Shown here piece after piece: positions 1 to 10,075 of a stretch of 64,000 bases of DNA; position 1 is the first letter of the stretch; each line of letters opens with the position of its first letter. The notes below the pieces were generated by a model, which worked only from the letters and a program-made list of their open reading frames with translations, ran no database searches and had not been told where the DNA came from. The DNA is from Cobetia amphilecti (GTDB taxonomy: Bacteria > Pseudomonadota > Gammaproteobacteria > Pseudomonadales > Halomonadaceae), in NCBI RefSeq assembly GCF_030010415.1, contig NZ_JASCSA010000016.1. The stretch is one strand, 5' to 3'. The position numbers and the translations under genes were made by a program.

Positions 1-67
1 CGCATGGCTGCTACGCTGTAGAAACGCCATGCAAAGACACCATCCCTCGCCACCCGGAGATCCTGCC

Positions 68-2536
68 ATGACGCAGCTCATCCTCATCCTTGTCGCCGTT
101 GCCGGTCTGTTGGCCGTCATGGCACGCGAAGCCGGGGCCCTCGCGGCCATCGGCGTTCTCGCCATCATCGGTATCGTCGGCCTGGCGATCGACGCGTCGG
201 TGCTGGGTTGCCTGCTGCTGATCGGCGCGGCACTGGTCGCGGTGTGTGGCCTGCCGGCCCTGCGCAGCAAGTGGCTCAGCCCGCGCCTGTTCGCGATGTT
301 CAAGAAGGTCTCCCCCAAGGTCTCGGACACCGAGAAGGTGGCGCTGGAAGCCGGCACCGTGTTCTGGGACGCCGAGCTCTTTTCCGGCAAGCCGCAGTGG
401 GACACCCTGACCGCACAGCGCAACGATGGCATCTCCAGCGAAGAGCAGGCCTTCATCGACGATCAATGCTCTGTCGCCTGCGGCATGACCAACAGCTGGG
501 AGATCGCGCGTGAGCGTGCCGATCTGCCCGAAGCGCTGTGGGAATACCTCAAGCGCGAGAAGTTCTTCGGCATGATCATTCCCAAGGAATATGGCGGCCT
601 GGGCTTCTCGGCCAAGGCGCAATCACTGGTGCTGCAGAAGCTGGCGGTCAACGAGACACTGATGGTCACCGTCGGCGTACCCAACTCCCTCGGCCCGGGC
701 GAGCTGCTGCTCAAGTACGGCAGCGAAGAACAGAAGAGCTATTACCTGCCTCGCCTAGCCGATGGCCGCGAGATTCCGTGTTTCGGCCTGACCGGCCCGC
801 GTGCCGGCAGTGACGCGACCTCCATCCCGGACACCGGCATCGTGTGTCGCGGCATGCATGACGGCGAGGAAGTCGTCGGCATTCGCCTGAACTTCGAGAA
901 GCGCTGGATCACCCTGGCGCCGGTCGCCACCGTGGTCGGCCTGGCCTTCCGCATGTTCGACCCCGAGCATCTGCTGGGTGACGTGGAAGACATCGGTATC
1001 ACCTGTGCCCTGATTCCTCGTGACACCGACGGCATGGACATCGGCCGTCGTCACCACCCGATCGGCGCGCCGTTCATGAATGGCCCGATCTTCGGCAAGG
1101 ACGTCTTCATTCCGCTCAGCTACCTGATCGGTGGCGAGCAGATGGCCGGCCAGGGCTGGAAGATGCTGGTCGAGTGTCTGTCGGTGGGTCGCTGCATCAC
1201 CCTGCCGTCCGGTTCCGCGGGGATCTCGCGCTACGCACTGGGCTGGAGCGCCGGCTTTGCGCGCATCCGTCGTCAGTTCAATCTGCCGGTGGCCGAGATG
1301 GAAGGCGTGCAGGAGCCGCTGGCCCGCATGGCCGCGATGAACTACATCAGCCAGGCGTCGGTGCTGCACACCGCCAACATGATCGACAACGGCCACAAGC
1401 CGGCAGTGCCCTCCGCCATCCTCAAGAGCCAGCTGACCGAGATGGCCCGCTCGCTGCTGGCCGACGGCATGGACATCCACGGCGGACGCGGCGTGACGCT
1501 TGGCCCGCGCAACTACATCGGCGTGGCCTACGCCGGCACCCCGGTCTCGATCACGGTGGAAGGCGCCAACATCATGACCCGCAACCTGATGATCTTCGGT
1601 CAGGGCGCGATCCGCTGCCATCCTTACGTGCTGGAGGAGCTGGCCGCCAAGGACGCCGATGACCTGAACGCCTTCGACAAGGCCTTCTTCCGCCATGCCG
1701 GCCTGATCTTCGGCAACGCGGCACGCGCCTTCACCCAGAGCTTCGGCATCGGCGGCAAGGCCACTGGCTTCGACGCCGTCGCCACGCCCTATGCCAGCCA
1801 CATCAACCGCTTCAGCGCCGCCTTCTCGCTGTCCGCCGATGCGGCCATGGCAAGTCTCGGTTCCAGCCTCAAGGCGCGCGAGATGCTGTCGGCACGCCTG
1901 GGCGACGTGCTCTCCAACCTCTACCTGGCGTCACTGACGCTAAAGCAGTGGCATGAATCCGAGGCCTGCGAACACGAAGAGGCGCTGTTCCACTACAGCA
2001 TGCAGTGGCTGCTGCACCGCGCGGAAAAGGCACTGGATGAGCTGTTCGCCAACCTGCCCAACCGTGCGCTGGGCACTGCCCTGCGCGTGATCGCCCTGCC
2101 GCGTGGCCGTCAGTTCGCCATGCCCAGGGACAGCCTGACGCGCGAGATCGCCCGCGCCGTCTCCACCGACACCGCCCTGCGTGCCAAGCTGACCGACAAC
2201 ACCTGGGATGCCCAGGACGAAGGCCAGCAGGACAATGCCCTCGCCCGCTACAACGCGCTGCTCAAGGACTACCCGCGCGCCGAGCCGATCTACAAGGCGC
2301 TGGCCAAGGCCTACCACAAGGGCGAGATTCCGGCCGACGCACTGTCTCCGGAAGCGCGTATCGAAGCGGCGGTCGAGGCAGGCATCCTGTCCGCCGAGGA
2401 TGGCGACTTCATGCGCGTCTTCGAAGCCGAGGTACTCGACATGCTGACCGTCGACCACTTCGAATTCGACGCCTTCGTGCGCAAGCCGATGGCGAGTGAC
2501 GGCACCGCCTCCAACCCGCAGCAGGACGCCGCCTGA
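68..2536 (+). CDS. fadE: FadE-type acyl-CoA dehydrogenase
   Basis: Catalyses the first step of fatty-acid beta-oxidation, FAD-dependent oxidation of acyl-CoA to trans-2-enoyl-CoA. The product is 822 residues, close to the roughly 814 of E. coli FadE and much longer than ordinary acyl-CoA dehydrogenases. The first 75 or so residues are hydrophobic with two or three likely membrane helices; the dehydrogenase core follows (for example FGLTGPRAGSDA, HGGRGVTLGPRNY) and then the long C-terminal extension typical of FadE. The ATG at 68 is preferred over one at 29 because CGGAGA lies about 8 bases upstream of it. The fadBA genes that complete the cycle are at 41.6-45.0 kb. Its promoter is mostly left of the window. 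Confidence 0.93.
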   Translation: MTQLILILVAVAGLLAVMAREAGALAAIGVLAIIGIVGLAIDASVLGCLLLIGAALVAVCGLPALRSKWLSPRLFAMFKKVSPKVSDTEKVALEAGTVFWDAELFSGKPQWDTLTAQRNDGISSEEQAFIDDQCSVACGMTNSWEIARERADLPEALWEYLKREKFFGMIIPKEYGGLGFSAKAQSLVLQKLAVNETLMVTVGVPNSLGPGELLLKYGSEEQKSYYLPRLADGREIPCFGLTGPRAGSDATSIPDTGIVCRGMHDGEEVVGIRLNFEKRWITLAPVATVVGLAFRMFDPEHLLGDVEDIGITCALIPRDTDGMDIGRRHHPIGAPFMNGPIFGKDVFIPLSYLIGGEQMAGQGWKMLVECLSVGRCITLPSGSAGISRYALGWSAGFARIRRQFNLPVAEMEGVQEPLARMAAMNYISQASVLHTANMIDNGHKPAVPSAILKSQLTEMARSLLADGMDIHGGRGVTLGPRNYIGVAYAGTPVSITVEGANIMTRNLMIFGQGAIRCHPYVLEELAAKDADDLNAFDKAFFRHAGLIFGNAARAFTQSFGIGGKATGFDAVATPYASHINRFSAAFSLSADAAMASLGSSLKAREMLSARLGDVLSNLYLASLTLKQWHESEACEHEEALFHYSMQWLLHRAEKALDELFANLPNRALGTALRVIALPRGRQFAMPRDSLTREIARAVSTDTALRAKLTDNTWDAQDEGQQDNALARYNALLKDYPRAEPIYKALAKAYHKGEIPADALSPEARIEAAVEAGILSAEDGDFMRVFEAEVLDMLTVDHFEFDAFVRKPMASDGTASNPQQDAA

Positions 2537-2545
2537 TGACTGGCC

Positions 2546-2590
2546 GACGCCCGCTTGATCGACGCCCACGCGATCGACGCCCATCTGATC
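2546..2590. repeat. 15-bp tandem repeat x3 behind fadE
   Basis: Three adjacent 15-base units (2546-2560, 2561-2575, 2576-2590), each starting GACGCCC and ending GATC, lie directly after the fadE stop codon. A shorter GATCACT repeat follows at about 2603-2620. Both precede the terminator hairpin at 2631. Confidence 0.8.
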
Positions 2591-2630
2591 GATACAGGAA
2601 TTGATCACTGATCACTGATCGCAGAACCAC

Positions 2631-2659
2631 AAAGGCCCCGCTCAATGAGCGGGGCCTTT
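2631..2659 (+). terminator. Terminator hairpin between convergent genes
   Basis: Arms AAAGGCCCCGCTCA and TGAGCGGGGCCTTT are separated by one base. The hairpin lies between fadE and the convergent minus-strand gene ending at 2700 and could serve both. The following T-rich stretch is short (TTTGTCTT). Confidence 0.75.
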
Positions 2660-2699
2660 GTCTTGGCAGAGCATGCCATTCGCGTGCGTCATCTCATCC

Positions 2700-3287
2700 T
2701 CAGATATGACGCGCGAAGTGCTCCAGGTCACGCACGAAGGCGTTCTTGTAGGTCTCGAAGTCCTTCGGGCGCGCCTTGAAGGAGCGCTTGATGCGCTCGC
2801 GATCCAGGCGCAGCGGCGCGTCGAGGGCCGCCAGGTTGCCGACACGCGCCGCCGGATTCATGCCGACCAGCTCGCGCGGCTGATCGCCTTGGGCCTCGGC
2901 CTCCAGCCAGTCGTTGATGCCGGCGCGACGCAGCACGCTGACCAGTGAGCTGTCGGTGATGCGCACCTGCAGGCGGCCGTGATCGGACAGCTGGGAGACC
3001 AGCGCGATGCCGTGGTCGTGACCGCGATGCACCGTCGGCGTCGCCCACAGCGCCAGATTCAGGCCACGTGCGTTCTCGTCGAGTACCAGCAGCGCGGCAG
3101 AGTGGATGCGCTCGGCATCGTCGACCAGCGCGAACAGGCGCGCCATCTCATTCTCGAACCACACCCCACGCACGCCGGCGTAACTCACCAGCGCATCCAG
3201 ACCCCCTTCGCGGCCATGGACTTCGGCGCACAGCATCGCCAGACAGGCATCACGTCGGGCACCGGCACTCACTTCAACCACTTTCAT
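2700..3287 (-). CDS. Hypothetical protein, 195 aa
   Basis: I do not recognise this family. The predicted product is soluble, 195 residues, with no signal peptide or membrane segment. The N-terminal half is alanine-rich; the C-terminal part is basic and charged (RLDRERIKRSFKARPKDFE). The internal ATG at 3287 is preferred over an upstream ATG at 3308 because GGAG sits 6 bases before it. The reading frame shows normal GC-rich codon use for the window, which supports a real gene. It converges on fadE and faces away from the ugp operon, so context gives no clear functional hint. Confidence 0.7.
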   Translation of the reverse strand: MKVVEVSAGARRDACLAMLCAEVHGREGGLDALVSYAGVRGVWFENEMARLFALVDDAERIHSAALLVLDENARGLNLALWATPTVHRGHDHGIALVSQLSDHGRLQVRITDSSLVSVLRRAGINDWLEAEAQGDQPRELVGMNPAARVGNLAALDAPLRLDRERIKRSFKARPKDFETYKNAFVRDLEHFARHI

Positions 3288-3461
3288 CGCGTTCTCCGCC
3301 ACAGGCATTTTCAGCGCGCAAGACTAGCACACTCGCTCGCCGGCCGCTTATTCCGGCCTTGAGTTGCCCCCGGCGCCTCGCTTGCCAGCCTGAGCCGAGC
3401 TGGCGGCGCCACACACCGGCTGCTCAGCCATAAGTTCAGCCTCGCTCGAATGAACATCTTC

Positions 3462-3493
3462 CTGTCACAAAGTTGTAAGGCGGGCGCTATAGA
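3462..3493 (+). promoter_or_regulatory. Pho-box-like promoter of the ugp operon
   Basis: CTGTCACAAAG at 3462-3472 is followed at once by TTGTAAG (3473-3479). Together these form the direct-repeat layout of a PhoB binding site; the first half is near perfect and the second degenerate. A -10-like TATAGA lies at 3488-3493, about 9 bases downstream, where PhoB replaces sigma-70 contacts at -35. The E. coli ugp operon is known to belong to the Pho regulon, so function and position agree. Sequence match only; no scoring matrix was run. Confidence 0.6.
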
Positions 3494-3510
3494 GTCGTCT
3501 ACGCTTTTCG

Positions 3511-3551
3511 GACGATCATCAAAAGAACAAGAAAATGTTCACTTGATCGTC
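3511..3551. promoter_or_regulatory. Nested inverted repeat in ugpB leader
   Basis: Outer arms GACGATCA (3511-3518) and TGATCGTC (3544-3551) enclose inner arms GAACA (3525-3529) and TGTTC (3536-3540). It lies just downstream of the expected transcription start, so it could be an operator for the DeoR/GlpR-like regulator encoded in the same operon or an mRNA hairpin. GlpR-type sites contain TGTTC/GAACA half sites, but here their order is reversed, so assignment is weak. Confidence 0.45.
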
Positions 3552-3628
3552 GCCATCGATCGTCAGCGGCCAGCGTCCTTCTTCTTTGTTGCGGAAGCTG
3601 GCCAGGGGAACCTCTCAGGAGTTTGACC

Positions 3629-4999
3629 ATGCGCCGCCCGACTCATCATGCAAGCACCCGTACGACTGCCACCGCGACTCGTCGCCTCGCCAGCCTCGCG
3701 CTGGCCATCGGTTTCGCCTCCGCCTCCGCCAGTGCCCTCGCCGCCACCGAGGTGGAATGGTGGCACGCCATGGGGGGCGGGCTCGGCAAGAAGGTCGACG
3801 AGATCGCGGCCGACTTCAACGCAAGCCAGGACGACTACGTCGTCAAGCCGGTCTTCAAGGGCAACTACTCCGAGACCATGACCTCCGCCATCGCCGCCTT
3901 CCGCGCCGGCAAGGGCCCGGACATCGTGCAGATCTTCGAGGTCGGCACCGCCACCATGATGAGCGCCAAGGGCGCGATCGTCCCGGTGCATCAGCTGATG
4001 GCAGACTTCGCGCCGCAGGAAGGCACCGCCTTCGACCCGAACGCCTACCTGTCTGCCGTCACCGGCTATTACACCGACACCGACGGCAAGATGCTGTCGA
4101 TGCCGTTCAACTCCTCCACGCCAGTGACCTACTACAACAAGGACGTGCTGGCCAAGGCGGGCGTCGACTCCCTCCCGCAGACCTGGCAGGAGATGGGCGC
4201 CGCGCTCAAGAAGGTCGTCGATTCCGGCGCCGCCAGCTGTGGCCTGACCACCACCTGGCCGTCCTGGGTGATGCTGGAGAACTTCTCGGCGCGCAATGAC
4301 GTGCCCTTCGCCAGCCAGGCCAATGGCTTCGCCGGTACCGATACCCGCCTTGAATTCAACACGACCGCCGTGGTCGACCACATTCAGCGTCTCGATGACT
4401 GGCAGGCCGACAAGCGCTTCGTGTTCGGCGGTCGCTTCGATGACGCGGCACCCAAGTTCTACTCCGGCGAGTGCGCGATGATGATGGGCTCTTCCGCCAG
4501 CTATGCCGGCGTCAAGGAAAGCGCCAAGGGCTTCGAGTTCGGCGTGGCACCGCTGCCCTATGACAGCGACGTGATCGAGACGCCGCAGAATTCCATCATC
4601 GGTGGCGCCTCGCTGTGGGTGCTGTCCGGTCACAGCGATGAGGAATACCAGGGCGTCGCCAAGTTCTTCCAGTACCTCTCCAAGCCCGAAGTGCAGGCCG
4701 ACTGGCACCAGTTCACCGGCTATCTGCCGATCACCACTGCCGCGGCAGAGCTGACGCGCGAACAGGGCTTCTACGCCGAGAACCCGGGCACCGACGTCGC
4801 CATCACCCAGATGACCTCCGCGACGCCGACCGAGAACTCCAAGGGCCTGCGCCTGGGCAACATGGTGCAGATTCGTGACGTGATCAATGAAGAGCTGGAG
4901 AAGATCTTCTCCGGCAAGGAAAGCGTGCAGGACGGCCTCGACAACGCCGTCAAGCGCGGCGATTCGCTGCTCGAGAAGTTCGAACGCGCCAACGGCTGA
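3629..4999 (+). CDS. ugpB: Glycerol-3-phosphate ABC transporter, periplasmic binding protein UgpB
   Basis: Captures sn-glycerol-3-phosphate and glycerophosphodiesters in the periplasm for the UgpAEC importer. The product is 456 residues. A signal peptide with an early TRR and a hydrophobic stretch ending near ASALAA (about residue 39) precedes the mature start EVEWWHAMGG, typical of UgpB. Later segments (YTDTDGKMLSMPFNSSTP, GASLWVLSGH) also match the family. The ATG at 3629 is chosen because AGGAG lies 7 bases upstream; the TTG at 3623 is too close to it. It is the first gene of ugpBAEC-ugpQ and follows the Pho-box-like promoter. Confidence 0.93.
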   Translation: MRRPTHHASTRTTATATRRLASLALAIGFASASASALAATEVEWWHAMGGGLGKKVDEIAADFNASQDDYVVKPVFKGNYSETMTSAIAAFRAGKGPDIVQIFEVGTATMMSAKGAIVPVHQLMADFAPQEGTAFDPNAYLSAVTGYYTDTDGKMLSMPFNSSTPVTYYNKDVLAKAGVDSLPQTWQEMGAALKKVVDSGAASCGLTTTWPSWVMLENFSARNDVPFASQANGFAGTDTRLEFNTTAVVDHIQRLDDWQADKRFVFGGRFDDAAPKFYSGECAMMMGSSASYAGVKESAKGFEFGVAPLPYDSDVIETPQNSIIGGASLWVLSGHSDEEYQGVAKFFQYLSKPEVQADWHQFTGYLPITTAAAELTREQGFYAENPGTDVAITQMTSATPTENSKGLRLGNMVQIRDVINEELEKIFSGKESVQDGLDNAVKRGDSLLEKFERANG

Positions 5000-5014
5000 T
5001 CATCGCCACACCGG

Positions 5015-5039
5015 GGGCGGGCCCATGCCGGGCTCGCCC
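5015..5039 (+). terminator. Hairpin between ugpB and ugpA
   Basis: GGGCGGGCCC and GGGCTCGCCC pair over 10 positions with one G-U, loop ATGCC, followed by a weak T-rich stretch (GCTATTTTC). It probably acts as an mRNA stabiliser or partial terminator giving more ugpB than permease transcript, as is common behind binding-protein genes. Confidence 0.5.
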
Positions 5040-5199
5040 TCCCGCTATTTTCTCCAGCCAGAGAGCGGAAAGCGCATCCGACATCCGGTGTCCTTTCCCT
5101 TCTCTCACGGCTTGATGGCGCAGGAGCGGCCGAGGCTTGCCGACTCCATGCTACCGACGGAACCACCCAGTCCCTCCTTGCTTGCGAGACCCCTGCTGC

Positions 5200-6075
5200 A
5201 TGGCCCATTTCAATCGACACCCCATCACGCCCTGGATACTGCTGGCGCCCCAGCTGCTGATCGTGGCCGTGTTCTTCTTCTGGCCGGCCTACCAGGCCAT
5301 CGAACAGGCCTTCTATGTCGAAGATGCCTTCGGGCTCTCGCGGGAATTCACCGGGCTGAGCAACTTCGTCAGCGTGCTGAGCGAGCCGGAATATCTCACG
5401 ACACTATGGACGACCACCTATTTCTCCTTTGCGGTGGCCTTCGGCGCCATGGCATTGGCGCTGGGGCTGGCCGTACTGGCGGACCGCGTGCTGCGCGGCG
5501 CGCACGCCTACAAGACCCTGCTGATCTGGCCCTACGCCGTGGCGCCCGCCGTGGCCGGGGTGCTATGGCTGTTCCTGTTCGACCCGACGCTGGGCATTCT
5601 GCCGGAGCTGCTGTCCGCCATCGGCATCGACTGGAACCACAAGCTCAATGGCGATCAGGCCATGTTGCTGGTGGTGCTGGCCTCGATCTGGAAGCAGATG
5701 AGCTACAACTTCGTGTTCTTCCTCGCCGGCCTGCAGGCGATCCCCAAGAGCCTGCTGGAAGCGGCCGCGATGGACCGCGCCGGCCCCTGGCGGCGTTTCT
5801 GGACCATTACCTTCCCGCTGCTCTCGCCGACCAGCTTCTTCCTGCTGGTGATGAACGTGGTCTACGCCTTCTTCGAGACCTTCGGCACCATCGATGCCAC
5901 CACCCAGGGCGGCCCGGCCGGCTCGACCCGCACCCTGGTCTACAAGGTCTATGAAGATGGTTTCGTCGGGCAGGACCTGGGCTCGAGTGCTGCCCAGTCC
6001 GTGCTGTTGATGGTCATCGTCGGCGTGCTGACGCTGATCCAGTTCAAGTATGTCGAGAAGAAGGTGCAGTACTGA
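5200..6075 (+). CDS. ugpA: Glycerol-3-phosphate ABC transporter permease UgpA
   Basis: One of two inner-membrane subunits of the Ugp importer. The product is 291 residues (E. coli UgpA 295) with about six membrane helices. PWILLAPQLLIVAVFFFWPA near the N-terminus is characteristic, and the coupling motif EAAAMDRAGPWRRF lies around residue 187. The frame is open to an upstream start at 5137, but the ATG at 5200 gives the family length and N-terminus. No strong ribosome binding site precedes it. Its stop overlaps the ugpE start by one base, indicating translational coupling. Confidence 0.92.
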   Translation: MAHFNRHPITPWILLAPQLLIVAVFFFWPAYQAIEQAFYVEDAFGLSREFTGLSNFVSVLSEPEYLTTLWTTTYFSFAVAFGAMALALGLAVLADRVLRGAHAYKTLLIWPYAVAPAVAGVLWLFLFDPTLGILPELLSAIGIDWNHKLNGDQAMLLVVLASIWKQMSYNFVFFLAGLQAIPKSLLEAAAMDRAGPWRRFWTITFPLLSPTSFFLLVMNVVYAFFETFGTIDATTQGGPAGSTRTLVYKVYEDGFVGQDLGSSAAQSVLLMVIVGVLTLIQFKYVEKKVQY

Positions 6076-6920
6076 TGCGCTACAACCGCCCCGGGCTTGA
6101 TATCGCAAGCCATGCCCTGCTGATCGTCGGCTGCGCACTGTTCTTCCTGCCGGTCTGGATCGCCTTCAGTGCCAGTACCCACGAGATGGGTGACCTCTAC
6201 TCCAACGTCGCCCCCGTCTGGATCGGCGAGGCTGGCCTGGACAACTACCGCCAGCTACTGGCAGACCCGGTCAGCAGTCTCGGCGCCGACGTGATGACCC
6301 TGCTGTTCAACTCGATGCTGATGGCACTGGGCATCGCCATCGGCAAGATCATCATTTCGGTGCTGGCCGCCTACGCGATCGTCTTCTTCGAGTTCCGCTT
6401 CCGCAAGCTGTGCTTCTGGCTGATCTTCATCACCCTGATGCTGCCGGTGGAGGTACGAATCCTGCCGACCTTCAAGGTGGTGGCCGACCTCAACATGCTG
6501 GACAGCTACGCCGGCCTGATCCTGCCGCTGATCGCCAGCGCCACCGCGACCTTCCTGCTGCGTCAGTTCTACCTGACCATTCCGGCGGAGCTGGTCGAGG
6601 CCGCGCGCATCGATGGCGCCGGGCCGTGGCGCTTTCTCAAGGACATCCTGCTGCCGCTGTCGAAGACCAACATCGCGGCGCTGTTCGTGATCATGTTCAT
6701 CTACGGCTGGAATCAGTATCTGTGGCCGCTGTTGATCACCACCGATGCCGACTATCTGACCATCGTCGTCAGCCTCAAGCGCATGCTGACCACCGGTGAT
6801 GGGCTGGTGCCGTGGCAGGACGTCACCGCCACCACGCTGCTGGCCATGGGCCCGCCGGTGCTGGTGATCCTGTTCATGCAGCGCTACTTCATCAAGGGCC
6901 TGGTGGACAGCGAGAAGTGA
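6075..6920 (+). CDS. ugpE: Glycerol-3-phosphate ABC transporter permease UgpE
   Basis: Second permease subunit of the Ugp importer, 281 residues, the same length as E. coli UgpE and visibly very similar to it (ITLMLPVEVRI, NMLDSYAGL, FIYGWNQYLWPLL, C-terminal GLVDSEK). The EAA coupling motif EAARIDGAGPW is at about residues 176-186. About six membrane helices are expected. The ATG overlaps the ugpA stop codon (TGATG). The high conservation makes this the surest member of the operon. Confidence 0.95.
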   Translation: MRYNRPGLDIASHALLIVGCALFFLPVWIAFSASTHEMGDLYSNVAPVWIGEAGLDNYRQLLADPVSSLGADVMTLLFNSMLMALGIAIGKIIISVLAAYAIVFFEFRFRKLCFWLIFITLMLPVEVRILPTFKVVADLNMLDSYAGLILPLIASATATFLLRQFYLTIPAELVEAARIDGAGPWRFLKDILLPLSKTNIAALFVIMFIYGWNQYLWPLLITTDADYLTIVVSLKRMLTTGDGLVPWQDVTATTLLAMGPPVLVILFMQRYFIKGLVDSEK

Positions 6921-7022
6921 TCTCGCGCTCCGACCCGCGACACCTCGCCCCAAGCCCCCTGATTCCGTTACGCCGTGATGGACAGACTTGCCCGTCACGC
7001 CACCGCTCTGGATACACAACTC

Positions 7023-8144
<1,122 letters not shown>

Positions 8145-8324
8145 GCGCTTCCGTCCTGTCGCGGGCCGACGGAACCCCTTGCCCTGATAACGTCATCATT
8201 GGATGGTAATGCTTGAGACCTGCCCTGATCAGTCTCGCGTCTGAGCATCAGTGATCCGCCTCGACCGATCAGCGCCACAGCTGCGTAGCGGGCAGACATG
8301 CCATTCTTTCTGTGAGGATTCACC

Positions 8325-9152
8325 ATGGTTTCATCGTCACATTCAGCCGACGCATCACATTCAACTGACAGCGTCCTGTCCCTGCCACTGGCGATCGCAC
8401 ATCGCGGCCTGTCGGCCTATGCGCCGGAAAACACCCTGGCCGCCATTCAGGCGGCGCATGAGGCCGGCTTTCAATGGGTGGAACTGGACGTGCAGTTGCT
8501 GGGCGATGGCACGCCGGTCATCTGGCACGACGCCGGCGTGAATCGCTGCTCGGATGGGCGTGGCAAGCTCAAGAATCTGGATTGGGACAGCGTGCAGACC
8601 TTCGATGTCGGCAGCTGGTTCAATGCGTGCTTTGCCGGTGAGCGCATGGCCTCGCTCAAGCAGGCGCTGGAGCTGATCGCGCGCCTGGACATGCGCCTGA
8701 ATCTGGAACTCAAGCTCAGCCCTGGCCACGATGCCCAGGCGCTGGTCGATGCCGCCATCCCGATGGCCAGCGCCCATCTGCCCGCCTCACATCTGATCAT
8801 CTCGTCGTTTGATCCCCAGGCGCTACGCCTGACGCGTCAACGCGACCCGCAGGTGCATATCGGCCTGCTCTACGATGACATCCCCGACGACTGGCAGAGC
8901 CTGGCCGATGAGCTGAACGCAAGTTCCGTGCATGCCGATTGGCGCGCCCTGACGCGCGCCGCGGCCAGTGCCATCACCAGCCGGGGCCACAAGCTGCTCT
9001 GCTACACGCCCAACGATGCGGCCGCCTTCGCGCCGCGCTGGGCCTGGGGGGTGGATGCCGTCATCAGCGATGACCCGGCCATCTTCAGCGAGGAGGATCG
9101 CGAGCCCACTCTACCGAACGACACCACCACGCAAGGGCTACCCCAGACATGA
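8325..9152 (+). CDS. ugpQ: Glycerophosphodiester phosphodiesterase UgpQ
   Basis: Hydrolyses glycerophosphodiesters to glycerol-3-phosphate and an alcohol; being encoded with Ugp, it probably acts on imported substrate in the cytoplasm. The product is 275 residues with no signal peptide. Family motifs are visible: AHRGLSAYAPENTL (catalytic His), WVELDVQLLGDG, PVIWHDAGVNR, LNLELKLSP, and a C-terminal LLCYTPND followed by GVDAVISDDP. TGAGGA before the ATG serves as ribosome binding site. The last four bases overlap the start of the next gene (ATGA), so enzyme and regulator are translationally coupled. Confidence 0.92.
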   Translation: MVSSSHSADASHSTDSVLSLPLAIAHRGLSAYAPENTLAAIQAAHEAGFQWVELDVQLLGDGTPVIWHDAGVNRCSDGRGKLKNLDWDSVQTFDVGSWFNACFAGERMASLKQALELIARLDMRLNLELKLSPGHDAQALVDAAIPMASAHLPASHLIISSFDPQALRLTRQRDPQVHIGLLYDDIPDDWQSLADELNASSVHADWRALTRAAASAITSRGHKLLCYTPNDAAAFAPRWAWGVDAVISDDPAIFSEEDREPTLPNDTTTQGLPQT

Positions 9153-9970
9153 CCCCGGGCATCGAGCGCGACAGTCGCAGCGTCGAACACGCGAGCAATG
9201 ATGCACTGACGCCGCGCCAGCAACAGATTCTCGAGCGACTGGCCCGCGAGGGCCAGCTGGCCGTCGACCCGTTGGCCCACGCCTTCGACGTCACGCCCCA
9301 GACCATCCGGCGTGACCTGGGCGTGCTGTGTGAGCGCGGGCTGGCGCGGCGGCGCCACGGCGGCATCGAGCGCCCACCGGGCGGCTACAACCTGGGACAT
9401 TCCCAGCGCATCATGCTGGCGCGGACCGCCAAGCAGGCCATGGCCGCCAGCGTGGTCGCCGAGATTCCCGATGGCGCCACCCTGGCGCTGGGCATCGGCA
9501 CCAGCGTGGTGGCGGTCGCCGAAGCCTTGCTTGCCCGACGCGGCCTGCGCGTGATCACCAACAATCTGCAGGTGGCGCAGGCGCTCTCGACCCATCCGGA
9601 TGTTGCCGTCCAGTTGGCGGAAGGACAACTGCGCCCGCAGGACCTCGACGTGGTCGGCAGCGCCACCGTGGCCTTCTTCGCGCGTCATCAGGTCGATATC
9701 GCGGTCCTCGGCTGTGGCGGTCTTGATGCCGGTGGGCTGCTCGATTTCGATCCGGAAGAGGCCGCGGTCAGCCGTGCGCTGGTCCATCACGCCCAGCGCC
9801 GGATCCTGGTCGCCGATGCCAGCAAATGGGGCCGCGCCGCCATGTGCCGCATCGCCCCGCTCGAGGAGATCGACCTGCTGGTCACCGATGAGCTGCCCCA
9901 TCAGCCCGATTATCGCAGCGCGCTGGAGGCTGCCAGCCAGCAGAGCCTGTCGGTGCGCTTTACTGCCTGA
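9149..9970 (+). CDS. DeoR/GlpR-family transcriptional regulator
   Basis: Likely a phosphosugar- or glycerol-phosphate-responsive repressor. The product is 273 residues. The N-terminal helix-turn-helix is visible (PRQQQILERLAREGQL, then VTPQTIRRDLGVLCERG, about residues 21-68), followed by RRHGGIERP, the usual DeoR linker. The C-terminal sensor domain has GIGTSVVAVAEAL, NNLQVAQAL and VADASKWGR. It overlaps ugpQ by four bases, which suggests it senses a product of the ugp pathway and may regulate its own operon; the ligand is not shown by sequence. Resemblance is closest to GlpR, but I do not assign that name. Confidence 0.88.
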   Translation: MTPGIERDSRSVEHASNDALTPRQQQILERLAREGQLAVDPLAHAFDVTPQTIRRDLGVLCERGLARRRHGGIERPPGGYNLGHSQRIMLARTAKQAMAASVVAEIPDGATLALGIGTSVVAVAEALLARRGLRVITNNLQVAQALSTHPDVAVQLAEGQLRPQDLDVVGSATVAFFARHQVDIAVLGCGGLDAGGLLDFDPEEAAVSRALVHHAQRRILVADASKWGRAAMCRIAPLEEIDLLVTDELPHQPDYRSALEAASQQSLSVRFTA

Positions 9971-10075
9971 ACCGAGGCGCGTCGCGCAAGCCGGCACGCA
10001 TCGACGATACTGAAGGGACACGCGACTGATGACAGCCGCGCGCCCGCTTACCTTCTGAGGATTTCTGGAATCACC

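Larger units (their letters stand above)
3288..3628 (+). other. Regulatory intergenic region before ugpB
   Basis: This 341-base gap separates the minus-strand gene starting at 3287 from ugpB. It holds a Pho-box-like promoter at 3462-3493 and a nested inverted repeat at 3511-3551, described separately. AGGAG at 3617-3621 is the ribosome binding site of ugpB. No further gene is visible. Confidence 0.7.

Noticed and set aside
755..1801. 348-codon open frame antisense to fadE
   Set aside because: Mirror of the fadE reading frame without features.
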